DNA of 64,000 nt from Photobacterium indicum (GTDB lineage Bacteria; Pseudomonadota; Gammaproteobacteria; Enterobacterales; Vibrionaceae). The stretch covers positions 248,001 to 312,000 of the forward strand of contig NZ_PYOC01000003.1 in assembly GCF_003026215.1 (NCBI RefSeq), in the 5' to 3' direction. This document shows, in pieces, positions 48,301 through 53,568 of the stretch. The notes under the pieces are model-generated. The model did no database searches, had not been told where the DNA came from, and was given only the letters and a program-made list of their open reading frames with translations. The position numbers and the translations under genes are program-made. Every line of letters starts with the position of its first letter. Position 1 is the stretch's first letter.

Positions 48301-48502
48301 AGACATAGCGACTCGCCCCTGTCACGGTTGGACAGACTGCTGCAGCCCTCATATTCATGATCTTCATGCAGATCATTACACCATACTGCAGGAGCCAAGT
48401 GTCACACTTTTGGCGAATATGATCTCTCAACTACTGACTAAGCCGCAAGGCACTGTTGTTTCTACAAATAATATCTCCTTGGAAGAGTTTGAAAATGAAT
48501 AA
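36347..48502 (+). CDS. irp1: Siderophore PKS/NRPS, extended HMWP1-like (KS-AT-KR-ACP-Cy-MT-PCP-PCP-Cy-A-PCP-TE)
   Basis: 4051 residues. KS 12-440 (Cys 183 in TACSSSL; ETHGTGT); AT 535-842 (Ser 625 in GHSVGE); a methyltransferase lid-like stump at about 900-975 with no SAM core; KR about 1050-1540 (TGGMGGIG, YAVSNAYLD); ACP near 1585-1660 (GMDSLQ). Then Cy3 1676-2120 (DLLQFD); C-methyltransferase 2145-2500 (ILEVGAGTA); tandem PCPs with Ser 2563 and Ser 2647; Cy4 2710-3130 (DLVVAD); second adenylation domain 3165-3670 (FTSGSTGKPKG, GGATEAAIWS). PCP 3680-3750 and thioesterase 3775-4040 (Ser 3844 in GWSFGG) complete it. Yersiniabactin HMWP1 ends Cy-MT-PCP-TE, so this protein has an extra terminal Cy-A-PCP module and a duplicated PCP, and has lost the first methyltransferase. 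Domain limits are estimates by eye. AGAGGAAATA precedes the ATG. Confidence 0.93.
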   Translation: MEKFETMYGNSDPVAVIGLACRFPKAPDAETFWHNLVNGITGQSHFSESELKQAGISPDIYKRDNFVASGAVIEKPDYFDAALFGYSPNEALSIDPQQRLFLQNVWHALEHAGYPPTKVNTKTGVFGSIRTSTYTSFKNFDVTQVGQVKGLQALIGNDKDYLATRVSHKLNLTGPAFTVQTACSSSLVAIHLASESLRSGECDMAIAGGVAVSFPQKSGYEYQPGMIFSPDGLCRPFDINANGTFGGHGVGSVVLKRLDNALQDGDNILAVLRGSAINNDGQDKVGFTAPSVSGQAQVLSDAIHLADVTPDDVEMIETHGTGTKLGDPIEVTAIKQAYQRPHTAKPCYLGSVKSSLGHLDTAAGIASLIKTVLSVSRGKIPASLNIEQPNQELRLEGSGFDLAVKTLDWSSKVRTAAVSSFGIGGTNCHILVQSAPDIAQPTSTKNSSTPSLLISANSEFSLRKLAKEYAALLRESTNFNDIAFSALTTRVTNLPFRLAVKCEASSAASLEHLSTSGEAGIALHVGRPLAQTKMTWCFTGQGSQYAGMGREHYLACSTFRQSIDASQSYSQDLTEYPLSEVMFGDKTDLLKQTDYAQLAIVAFEIAMMEHWKAKGFAPDMVLGHSVGEFAACVAGGYLTHQQAIQLVAERGRLMHKCARRDVGAMLAVFASEQDYKKITALSKLDLAACNGLHHWVFSGHAAAIEAAKVELDSTEINFRILDVPCAAHSKLLDDILLPFSDFATTLSATAGTIPLISSLTGQLVTSATELDGHYWSRHIRQPVKFRQALETALSQGSQIFVEMGPAGHLSSIGKRENWQKETSWLSVHEHDKSTLNVLRGLYVAGLNADWTSLFSISGHKCDLPLYAFDEQKYWYEIDTHTKTNPSKDNTKDAILIPKTLEACYDQLRCSAIHHFVQTCCVHKKFTLKDVIRGGRLLPRYRSLVSTLLNVLVDYGYYTQKHGGFERTKSPLPTIDLIAAELRERLEKSSNETRLSLSLISNLAQSPSALKARLSSFEHTFKSGTEQCAEADTLLTQAKEYRTSAFEKSTPALTSTSGLIYQDWSPAKTEGDLQAAVARNIALLVKEDISEWQISLSSTYSVNELGNVAISSFSGMWGQVKYQIHAKSPRGNWTWLAEVSTKGFVSSSNTELLPSPHNYYQWQWQAIEPGKPCRTLSADIIGKALSRSGEIVQVNSDQNLISLPEGNLSEVTASMANALSSDYETLYVLASDSVHVQAEDEIKPEKLALVSMLRVARKEYPNRHIVMLDMKSSEPELIAQVVKNAPFDNSPEIAYRGKSYFRPSLKHANTSGNPVPTQWFTTEGWHLVTGGMGGIGRLIIEWLAHSGAKHIAVLGRTIHNDWETFVQKIGAMGCIIQTLTCDLSKQGELENILSEWKPGLPIIGAFHAAGSPAHGLLANWSREDSTALLQTKSLAIRTLHQWLETQNAQYLIGFSSSAVLGAKGQGLYAVSNAYLDGFAFEQSGRSRCHVMSISWGAWNKVGMTSDQVLVNKLAEEGMHTIHAQEGLWHLSQCLLNGLPHSLAMNIENSHPNFEGFFGCRPARTETNNLSSSCTSAESTPVKLSELPEWLRGRIDYQLGISGSIDIDKSQDLLQLGMDSLQFLELSAAIQKQFDLKINADEAYQDMSIEGLSSLIQEKLKNNSGTSPTLPFIIEKNDKYAPFPLTPIQHAYWIGRESWIEYGGIACHVVFEWDKDLSNFDPQQFENAWNALIKRHDMLRMTVTPEGEQIIQAEVPSFQIPQLDLRSLSENEQKNELMNIRNAMSYDVRPADVWPLFDLRLSRISDEKIRLHINLDLLQFDVQSFKIMMDDLSVAYQGLALSEMPITFRDYVIHEHKLRQEPDWKASWDYWQQAIPTLPKAPNLPLNPLHDRDNPTFITLEGRLDSVLWKTLKSEWQKWGVTPSAGLLTLFAEALSQCAQSPDFTLNMTFFNRQPFHEGVQNIIGDFTSVLLMDFMLSKPATIKNRMLETQNKLWKRLGHSQVNGVEVIREMARHLKANGKMSAHDASLPLTPVVFTSMLGMSMDGMDIEKAMTSMLGKPVFVLSQTPQVWLDHQIMEVDGDLVFNWYCMEGVLEEGLLNKLFSNYNQKLSDTASNPILMEHLPELMQSESIRQADSKNSVITLPQISSDLKVSLPEIDYHTEDEVKAAWESLEYQALCGLWNTLIKHQLFTCQGKAYSLENIRRQLKVAEKHFKLIDLWLDQLCRDEVLVKTEFGFEFSGVFPTPPKSSLPDENWCKCLSQYLAENIQSHPSLLDGSKSALEILFKDNDVTDSLYRTNPSLKLLNNSAARVVKELAAGSLNSLNILEVGAGTASTTLEVLANANNTINHYCFTDISPVFLQEAKLKLSDYPQVSYELFDINKPANTNLSVKEGYHVILAVNVLHDAENLPETLSRLRGLLAHDGHLILIEATDQFSPMQLATVGFIEGINAFSDFREQQKSAMLGLPAWLTLLEKNGFEPQLAFPESERSVLRQHLIVAKTTHSKHNRPDISEAIIAHESTSFEALTDSKLNSNALDKIRLAWSSMLNCKVDNASDFFLSGGDSLMATKMVVELNKKGFSKASLPLIFEKSVLEDFVTAISDGPDIDIHGRTCSFQEKQVEHIRNVWATLLNQSVLDSTDFFQSGGDSLMATKMVVELQKFGIPNASLQQIFEQPVFSDFCDAIYDSGSSRQSDSLFNMADEDEHIQKNEYYLTPLQNAYWLGESEMFSLGNGIAHFYAELEIQHLDQTRFTQAWNQLIAAHSQLRGTIKDGKYCIDDDVPYYQPQYVDLTAMDEPNKQHIVDDARRRITANGVPTDQWPLFDINIIQTDSKTSLVHLVVDLVVADGRSLSTIFKHLQELYQAPHTKLVLPSLTAGEYLKKLDGLKNSSGYNVAKDYWLNRLSSLPEAPTLPLNDDRGEALSQSVLTHRINKEEWAQLQHVSLANNVLPSMTMLTTFCMVLRKWSEAKHFSINVLHSNRQRVQSGSDSVIGNLSTTSMLEVNATEQKPFIDFVKQIQLQMSDDLAHAIFDGQQVLTEKNRYNRNFNTGMPVVFNDTTSVGQDQSLNMGKLNEFGAQTPHVYLDCMLIASPCGGIDIKWTIQETHLKSGIFNAMFHAYVKSVTTIPSLSWENPLSLLIADLQLKTRDQANATSTQLSLPDRNGRKRPTDTLCDLIRNGVELHPEGLAIQQGDIELTYTQVWNASISLASKILANHNDSPLVAIVMDKGWEQVISAIAIMLAGKAYMPIDASYPQKRIKDLLEQGDVNTIIAQSDLANELGQKSGYQILIPCLSSKISSHFTLPSVEPSDLAYVIFTSGSTGKPKGVMMEHKAVVNTLLDINQRINLTIDDKVLAISALNFDLSVFDIFSTLSQGATLVIPEVSPAQAPEALISLAKDTCITVWNSVPAFVQLLADYLEQKQSNLPAIRQIMMSGDWIPVSLPDRLTKLTPNAQVLSLGGATEAAIWSISHSITQSYSDCMSIPYGKPLSNQTFHILDDELEPCPEWVSGEIYIGGNGLAIGYWQDQEKTDAAFFIHPTSGLRLYKTGDLGRYLPDGDIEFLGRNDHQVKVNGYRVELGEIEHVLRQYKDSMSDIHIQEAIVTPFEHSNGGIQLIGYILYRDHNEESSERLLDYVRENLPHYMCPAQIVTLDTLPLTANGKVDRKALPSPDFTLQTTDFRLPTSDTELMLATSWKECLNLTTVPANQSFFELGGNSLVAVRLINQINTKLNTSLTAGQFQANDTIARLADFIDAQGNNSETLPTLLTPSNKATSNASTLFIIHPIGGHLLSYQRLADQLDSVTLYGLSFPEQHLSQQNVSVEQLASDYLAMIQEVQPQGPYQIGGWSFGGIVAFELANQMIIQGHEVTQCIMIDSYKPSLNDTAQLDEVSMRKYFYADCVGRFPDLNETTTPNFSDEESFSASVCAAFASMIESTVLDTTSITRLFHIYRSNLLAMLNYQPPVLKHLPVVLFTAEQNKHLEFMSYQHPDIATRPCHGWTDCCSPHIHDLHADHYTILQEPSVTLLANMISQLLTKPQGTVVSTNNISLEEFENE
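43940..44390 (+). repeat. Tandem duplicated carrier-domain coding segment in irp1
   Basis: Two successive PCP domains share SGGDSLMATKMVVEL, and their active Ser codons (44033 and 44285) are exactly 84 codons apart. The DNA is similar in the core but has diverged at third positions, so the duplication is not recent. Confidence 0.85.
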
Positions 48503-49577
48503 ACCTAAAAAAATCGTCATTGTTGGCGCTAAATTTGGCGAACTTTATCTTAATGCTTTTATTGAACCGCACCCTGACTTAGTACTCGCGGGGATTGTTT
48601 CGACAGGAAGTGAACGATCCAAGCAATTAGCCGAAGCATTTGGGGTTCCTCTTTTCACTAACATTTCAGAGCTTCCTCAAGACATAGACATTGCATGTGT
48701 TGTTATTAGAGCATCAGTCATTGGTGGCAATGGTAATTTGTTAGTGGAAGACCTATTACAGCGTCAAATTCACGTAATTCAGGAGCACCCGGTCTCTATC
48801 AATGAGCTAAACCGCCACATAATTCTCGCTCAAAAACATGGTGTTCAGTATCGGGTAAACAGCTTTTATGGCGCAACAACGGCAGGACGAACTCTGGTTT
48901 TAAGTACACAGTCTTTACGTAGTCAAACGCTGAAAAATGCCACCTATGGCAACCTGACGACAAGCCGCCAATTACTTTATTCATCACTTGATCTATTACT
49001 GCAATCGCTCGGAGAAAACGTTGACCTGACACCTACCTTATTGGGTCATCAGGCCCACTTTGACATAGTCAACCTCAATTCAGAACAAGGTGACTTCTTG
49101 TTACAGCTGCAAAACTATCTGGACCCACAAGATCCAGATATGCACAGCCTTGCAATGCACCGCATCATGCTAGGCTGGGGTAATGGCTATTTCTCGTTAA
49201 CGGATAGTTATGGGCCGGTCACTTGGACCCCAGTGTTATATGCGAACCATCATCAAAGTAACGACCAAAGTCTCTACCAACTCTCAGAGTTGCCCGAAGG
49301 TAAATACCTAAACCAGCGGACTACTCAAACGCTTTACAAGAACGACAGTCTAGTAAAAGACACCTTCGAAGACCTTGGTCCTGACGGTGTTTTATACACC
49401 CTAGAACAAATCAGCCGAGCAATCGATGGCAAACAAATTGATCAAGCTATGACGTTCGAACACCAACTAAAAGTAGCCCACCTCTGGGAACAAATTTTGC
49501 TTTTGGTAGGGCAACCGAAAGAGCGCGCCATATCACCAGAAATTCAAGTAGATATACCACTCGCAGAACAGATTTAA
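48495..49577 (+). CDS. irp3: Thiazolinyl imide reductase (YbtU/PchG-like)
   Basis: 360 residues from the ATG at 48495, which overlaps the irp1 stop by 8 bases (translational coupling). An N-terminal Rossmann motif KIVIVGAKFGELYLNAF binds NADPH. The EHPVS motif near residue 105 is typical of Irp3/PchG, which reduce one thiazoline ring to thiazolidine on the NRPS. An upstream in-frame ATG would extend into irp1 and was rejected. Its presence predicts at least one thiazolidine in the product, presumably the second ring as in yersiniabactin. Confidence 0.93.
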   Translation: MNKPKKIVIVGAKFGELYLNAFIEPHPDLVLAGIVSTGSERSKQLAEAFGVPLFTNISELPQDIDIACVVIRASVIGGNGNLLVEDLLQRQIHVIQEHPVSINELNRHIILAQKHGVQYRVNSFYGATTAGRTLVLSTQSLRSQTLKNATYGNLTTSRQLLYSSLDLLLQSLGENVDLTPTLLGHQAHFDIVNLNSEQGDFLLQLQNYLDPQDPDMHSLAMHRIMLGWGNGYFSLTDSYGPVTWTPVLYANHHQSNDQSLYQLSELPEGKYLNQRTTQTLYKNDSLVKDTFEDLGPDGVLYTLEQISRAIDGKQIDQAMTFEHQLKVAHLWEQILLLVGQPKERAISPEIQVDIPLAEQI

Positions 49578-49590
49578 AGAGAAATTAATT

Positions 49591-50427
49591 ATGATAGATC
49601 AGGTGTTTAAAACGTTATATCAAAGTGGTAGTCACGCAGAGAATATATGGATTGTTTGTCCTTTTGCTGGTGGTAGTCAAAGCGCATTCAAAAGCTGGAC
49701 AAAGCTTGACAGCGAAACTCTACCAGAAAACTCTTTGGTCATGCTGGCAACATACCCAGGCCGAGATCAACGCATGCGTGAGCGACCACTAAGTACCATT
49801 AGCGATCTCGCCGATGACATTTTCGACGCATTTGTTCGTTGGGAAAATCAAACCCAATTACCTCCCAATGCCAATATACGCTTGTGTGGGCATAGCATGG
49901 GAGCACAAGTTGCCTTTGAGGTTTGCACACAACTAGAAGAATACTACGGATCTGAAACCCCGGTTAAACAGATTATTTTAAGTGGTTGTCATGCACCCCA
50001 CTTAGAAAGCCGCCGAAAACTCAGCCACCTTAGTGACAATGATTTTATTGATCAGCTAATAGAAATTGGTAGCGGAAGTCCAGTTCTCAAGCAGAATCCT
50101 GAACTGTTACCCATTTTCTTACCCATGCTAAGAGCCGATTTCATCGCAACGGAGACTTACGTAAAGAAGCTAGATAGTGCACCGGAACTGAATTTTACGC
50201 AGTGCTCTTTAGTTTTTGGAGAGTGCGATCCTGAGGCGTGGGAATCAGAGGTAAAAGAATGGGAAAGTTGGATATGCCCTTCAATAAAAGCGAGCACCCA
50301 ATTCTTTGGTGTACCTGGTGATCACTTCTATTTAACAACAACACCCGCAGTATTTATTCAGACTGTAGTTCAACATTCATTAAACAACATATTCGTTAGT
50401 TCCAATACAAAAATACCGGCACTTTAA
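49591..50427 (+). CDS. irp4: Type II thioesterase (YbtT-like)
   Basis: A 278-residue alpha/beta hydrolase that removes wrong or stalled acyl groups from carrier domains. VCPFAGGSQSAFKSW near residue 22 and the nucleophile motif CGHSMGAQVAFEV (Ser about 102) identify the family. The catalytic His is in GVPGDHFYL near residue 247. It starts 14 bases after irp3, with AAAGAGAAATT as ribosome binding site. It is separate from the integral thioesterase at the end of Irp1, as in the yersiniabactin operon. A C-terminal extension of about 20 residues has no special features. Confidence 0.93.
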   Translation: MIDQVFKTLYQSGSHAENIWIVCPFAGGSQSAFKSWTKLDSETLPENSLVMLATYPGRDQRMRERPLSTISDLADDIFDAFVRWENQTQLPPNANIRLCGHSMGAQVAFEVCTQLEEYYGSETPVKQIILSGCHAPHLESRRKLSHLSDNDFIDQLIEIGSGSPVLKQNPELLPIFLPMLRADFIATETYVKKLDSAPELNFTQCSLVFGECDPEAWESEVKEWESWICPSIKASTQFFGVPGDHFYLTTTPAVFIQTVVQHSLNNIFVSSNTKIPAL

Positions 50428-50448
50428 ACGCCATTTTCGGAGAACACC

Positions 50449-51852
50449 ATGGCTAATAAAAACATGCAAACCTATAAAACTCTGTCATTTGAGCATCAGT
50501 GCCAACCTATTTTACTAGCGACTGAAATCACGAGTGCCGATTTCTGCGCAGACTATATCGTTTACGAACACAATCAGGAATGGGCAATCGGCATCAATAA
50601 GCATTCACAACTCACGGTAAACCAAGTGGGTGATATCGTTGACTTCGCAGGCGTCAGACAAAGCGTTAATCATAATAATATTTGCCAAGCGATTCATCAG
50701 GCAACCAAAAAAATACAAATCAAAGACTGGAGACTATTTGGACGTGTAGACTTCGAGTTCTGCCATTTTGCTCACAACTTAAAGCAAAAAGAGACCGAAA
50801 GATCTCTACTAGAACTTTTTGTACCAGAAACAGATATACGAATCAGCAAAACACATATTACCATTCGTACAATGGATGAGGCCGTTATACCTCAAATTCA
50901 ACGAATTGCAGCTGACTGTAATAACTATAAAGCTCAACCGACTAAATCACATAAAAGCATGACACAAAAAGATATTGTGCAATGTGAAGAAGTAAAAAAA
51001 TACTACCAAGACGTAGTCCAACATGCAGTAAATGAAATCAAAGCCGACAAATACAAAAAAGTAATTCTGTCACGCCCCGCTATTCTGCCTTCATCTATAG
51101 ATATTAAAAACAGCTTCATAGCAGGAAGAAAACATAATACACCTGCTCGTTCTTTCATGCTCCAGATGGGAGGATTTGAGGCATTTGGATTTTCTCCAGA
51201 AACGGTTCTAGAAGTAGATACTTACGGAAATTTGAGTACCCAACCACTGGCTGGAACACGTGCACTGCCATCGGACCTTACAGAAGCCAAGCGTTTAAAA
51301 AACGAACTTCTTACCGATCCAAAAGAGATCGCTGAGCATGCAGCATCGGTCAAACTTGCCGTCGAAGAATTGGAGCAAGTGTGTGCAAGTGAAACCGTCA
51401 ATATCGCTGAGTTCATGCATATTTCTGAAAGAGGCAGTGTGCAGCACCTTGCCTCTCGTGTAACGGGAACTCTAACTGAAAATAAATCAGCATGGGATGC
51501 ATTTAAGGTTCTCTTCCCAGCCATCACAGCGTCTGGTATCCCTAAACGTGAAGCCATTGATGCTATTGCCCGATTCGAACCTCTTCCGCGAGGTTTATAT
51601 AGTGGAAGTATTCTTGTTTCCGATCAAAACGGATATTTCGACGCGGCACTTATATTACGAGCAGCATATAAACATAAATCACTCTCTATACTTCAAGCCG
51701 GAGCAGGTATCATTAGCTTATCTACCCCTCAAAGAGAATGGGAAGAGACCTGTGAAAAGATGGCTTGTGTTCTCAATCACTTAGTTTTTTCACAAGAAAA
51801 TACACCGCAACTGGTTCCATCAAGCGAAACTGCCTGTGAGGAAGAATCATGA
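50449..51852 (+). CDS. irp9: Salicylate synthase (YbtS/Irp9-like)
   Basis: A 467-residue chorismate-utilising enzyme that converts chorismate to salicylate through isochorismate in one protein. Signature stretches are the strand GFEAFGFSPETVLEV near residue 245, QPLAGTRALP, and the magnesium-binding region EIAEHAASVKLAVEELE. RGSVQHLASRVTGTL and AITASGIPKREAI also fit. The C-terminal GAGI of LQAGAGIISLS is conserved. CGGAGAAC lies before the ATG. The stop overlaps the irp5 start by 4 bases (ATGA), so substrate production and activation are coupled. Confidence 0.93.
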   Translation: MANKNMQTYKTLSFEHQCQPILLATEITSADFCADYIVYEHNQEWAIGINKHSQLTVNQVGDIVDFAGVRQSVNHNNICQAIHQATKKIQIKDWRLFGRVDFEFCHFAHNLKQKETERSLLELFVPETDIRISKTHITIRTMDEAVIPQIQRIAADCNNYKAQPTKSHKSMTQKDIVQCEEVKKYYQDVVQHAVNEIKADKYKKVILSRPAILPSSIDIKNSFIAGRKHNTPARSFMLQMGGFEAFGFSPETVLEVDTYGNLSTQPLAGTRALPSDLTEAKRLKNELLTDPKEIAEHAASVKLAVEELEQVCASETVNIAEFMHISERGSVQHLASRVTGTLTENKSAWDAFKVLFPAITASGIPKREAIDAIARFEPLPRGLYSGSILVSDQNGYFDAALILRAAYKHKSLSILQAGAGIISLSTPQREWEETCEKMACVLNHLVFSQENTPQLVPSSETACEEES

Positions 51853-53492
51853 ACCCGTTACAGGTTGCTAAAAATTCGAATAAAGATCTGCTTCAAGGTT
51901 TCACCCACTACTCAGCAGAACAACAGAACCGTTACGATGAAATATGGGATAACGTGCCACTTTGGAGCGTTCTAACAGACAACGTAAAATTGAGTGGCGA
52001 TCAAATTGCCATCAAAGATGATGTACGCGAATTTACATTCAAACAACTACTAGCAGAAGCAGATCGAATAGCCGCTCGATTGCTACAAGATAAATTGATT
52101 CAGGGAGACAGAGTAGTTCTTCAAATGTCGAATACCTGTGATTTTGCTATCAGCTTTTTCTCGGTTCAAAGAGCAGGACTAGTGCCGATAATGGCTTTAC
52201 CTGCGCATGGAATCGCTGAAATTCGTCACTTTATCGATATATCACAGGCAAAAGGTTATATCTGCGATGGAGGCAAGGACTCTATCTGTATAGCAGAGTA
52301 TTTAGAACAGCATTCAAACTCTATTACTCATATTTATACGGCGGTTCCACATACAAAGTACCGTTCACTAACTGGTATTGGAAACACACCATTTACGCCA
52401 CCAAAGATCGATCCCGACACCCCCGCTATTTTCTTGGTTTCGGGAGGCACCACTGGGCTGCCAAAGCTTATCCCACGCACACACAATGATTATCTTTTTA
52501 ACATCAAAAGTTGTGTTCAGGCTAGCAATATTAGCGCAAAAGATACCTACCTTGCCGTGTTACCAGCCGCTCACAACTTTACCCTTGGTTGCCCCGGAAT
52601 CCTTGGTGCGCTTTCGCTTGGTGGAAAGGTGGTCTTTTCAAATGAGGCTGGGCCAGATTATTGCTTTGAGCTTATTGAACAAAACGGCATCACTGCCACG
52701 GCTTTGGTTCCTGCGCTAGCCCAAATCTGGACAGAAGCGGCCGAGTGGGAAGAAGCAAACATCTCGAGTCTGCGCTTAATTCAAGTTGGAGGTTCAAAGT
52801 TATCCTACAGTGATGCAATAGATATCCAACATGTATTTCCAAACGCACTACAGCAAGTGTTTGGTATGGCTGAGGGCTTGATAGCTTGTACCCGTATAGG
52901 TGATGACCCAGAGACAATTGCTGCAAAGCAAGGGTGTCCAATAAGTCAGTGGGACGAAATTCGTATTGTCGATAGTGAAGGTAATCAAGTTGCCAACGGC
53001 GAAGAGGGAGAGCTCCTGACTCGTGGGCCTTACACACTGCGGGGCTATTATCGTGCTCCAGAGCACAACCTACGTTCCTTTACAGACGACGGTTTCTATC
53101 GCAGTGGAGACAAAGTCAGAATAGATGAAAATCAATACATTTCTGTCACAGGCAGAATAAAAGATATTGTGAATAGATCTGGCGAATGTATTGCTACTGA
53201 TGAAATAGAAGAGCATTTATTGAGCCATCCTGAAATCGCTCAGGTGGCTGTTGTCCCTGTACCTGATAAACACTTGGGAGAGCGGATAGGTGTCGCTTTA
53301 ATCTGTAAGGATGAATCACTAACGTTGCAGGATCTTCGCCGTTTTTTACAGACCAAACAATTAGCTTCGTTCAAAATGCCTGATGAGTTGAATATTGTCT
53401 ATTCGCTTCCCAAAACGGCAGTGGGTAAAATAGATAAGAAAAAAGTTCCAGGCCCAGATGGTAAGCCATGGATGTTCCATGAGTTAAACTAG
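51849..53492 (+). CDS. irp5: Salicyl-AMP ligase (YbtE-like)
   Basis: A 547-residue stand-alone adenylation enzyme that activates salicylate and transfers it to the aryl carrier domain of Irp2. The P-loop FLVSGGTTGLPKLIPRTHN is at about residue 195-213. The aryl-acid pocket is LPAAHNFTLGCPG, where Asn fits 2-hydroxybenzoate/2,3-dihydroxybenzoate ligases. YRSGDKV and GRIKDIVNRSGE are the C-terminal hinge motifs, and TAVGKIDKK contains the catalytic Lys. It is the last gene of the biosynthetic operon and is followed by a hairpin. Confidence 0.93.
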   Translation: MNPLQVAKNSNKDLLQGFTHYSAEQQNRYDEIWDNVPLWSVLTDNVKLSGDQIAIKDDVREFTFKQLLAEADRIAARLLQDKLIQGDRVVLQMSNTCDFAISFFSVQRAGLVPIMALPAHGIAEIRHFIDISQAKGYICDGGKDSICIAEYLEQHSNSITHIYTAVPHTKYRSLTGIGNTPFTPPKIDPDTPAIFLVSGGTTGLPKLIPRTHNDYLFNIKSCVQASNISAKDTYLAVLPAAHNFTLGCPGILGALSLGGKVVFSNEAGPDYCFELIEQNGITATALVPALAQIWTEAAEWEEANISSLRLIQVGGSKLSYSDAIDIQHVFPNALQQVFGMAEGLIACTRIGDDPETIAAKQGCPISQWDEIRIVDSEGNQVANGEEGELLTRGPYTLRGYYRAPEHNLRSFTDDGFYRSGDKVRIDENQYISVTGRIKDIVNRSGECIATDEIEEHLLSHPEIAQVAVVPVPDKHLGERIGVALICKDESLTLQDLRRFLQTKQLASFKMPDELNIVYSLPKTAVGKIDKKKVPGPDGKPWMFHELN

Positions 53493-53507
53493 TATTTTAA
53501 TGAGGAA

Positions 53508-53534
53508 TATGCTGGTTCGCAATGAACCAGCATA
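53508..53534. terminator. Hairpin between the biosynthetic operon and the convergent ABC genes
   Basis: An 11-bp perfect stem (TATGCTGGTTC / GAACCAGCATA) with a 5-base loop, 16 bases after the irp5 stop. There is no long T-run, so it is a weak or rho-assisted terminator. Confidence 0.6.
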
Positions 53535-53568
53535 GAAATATAGATCGGCCTAACAGAGCTAAGAACGT

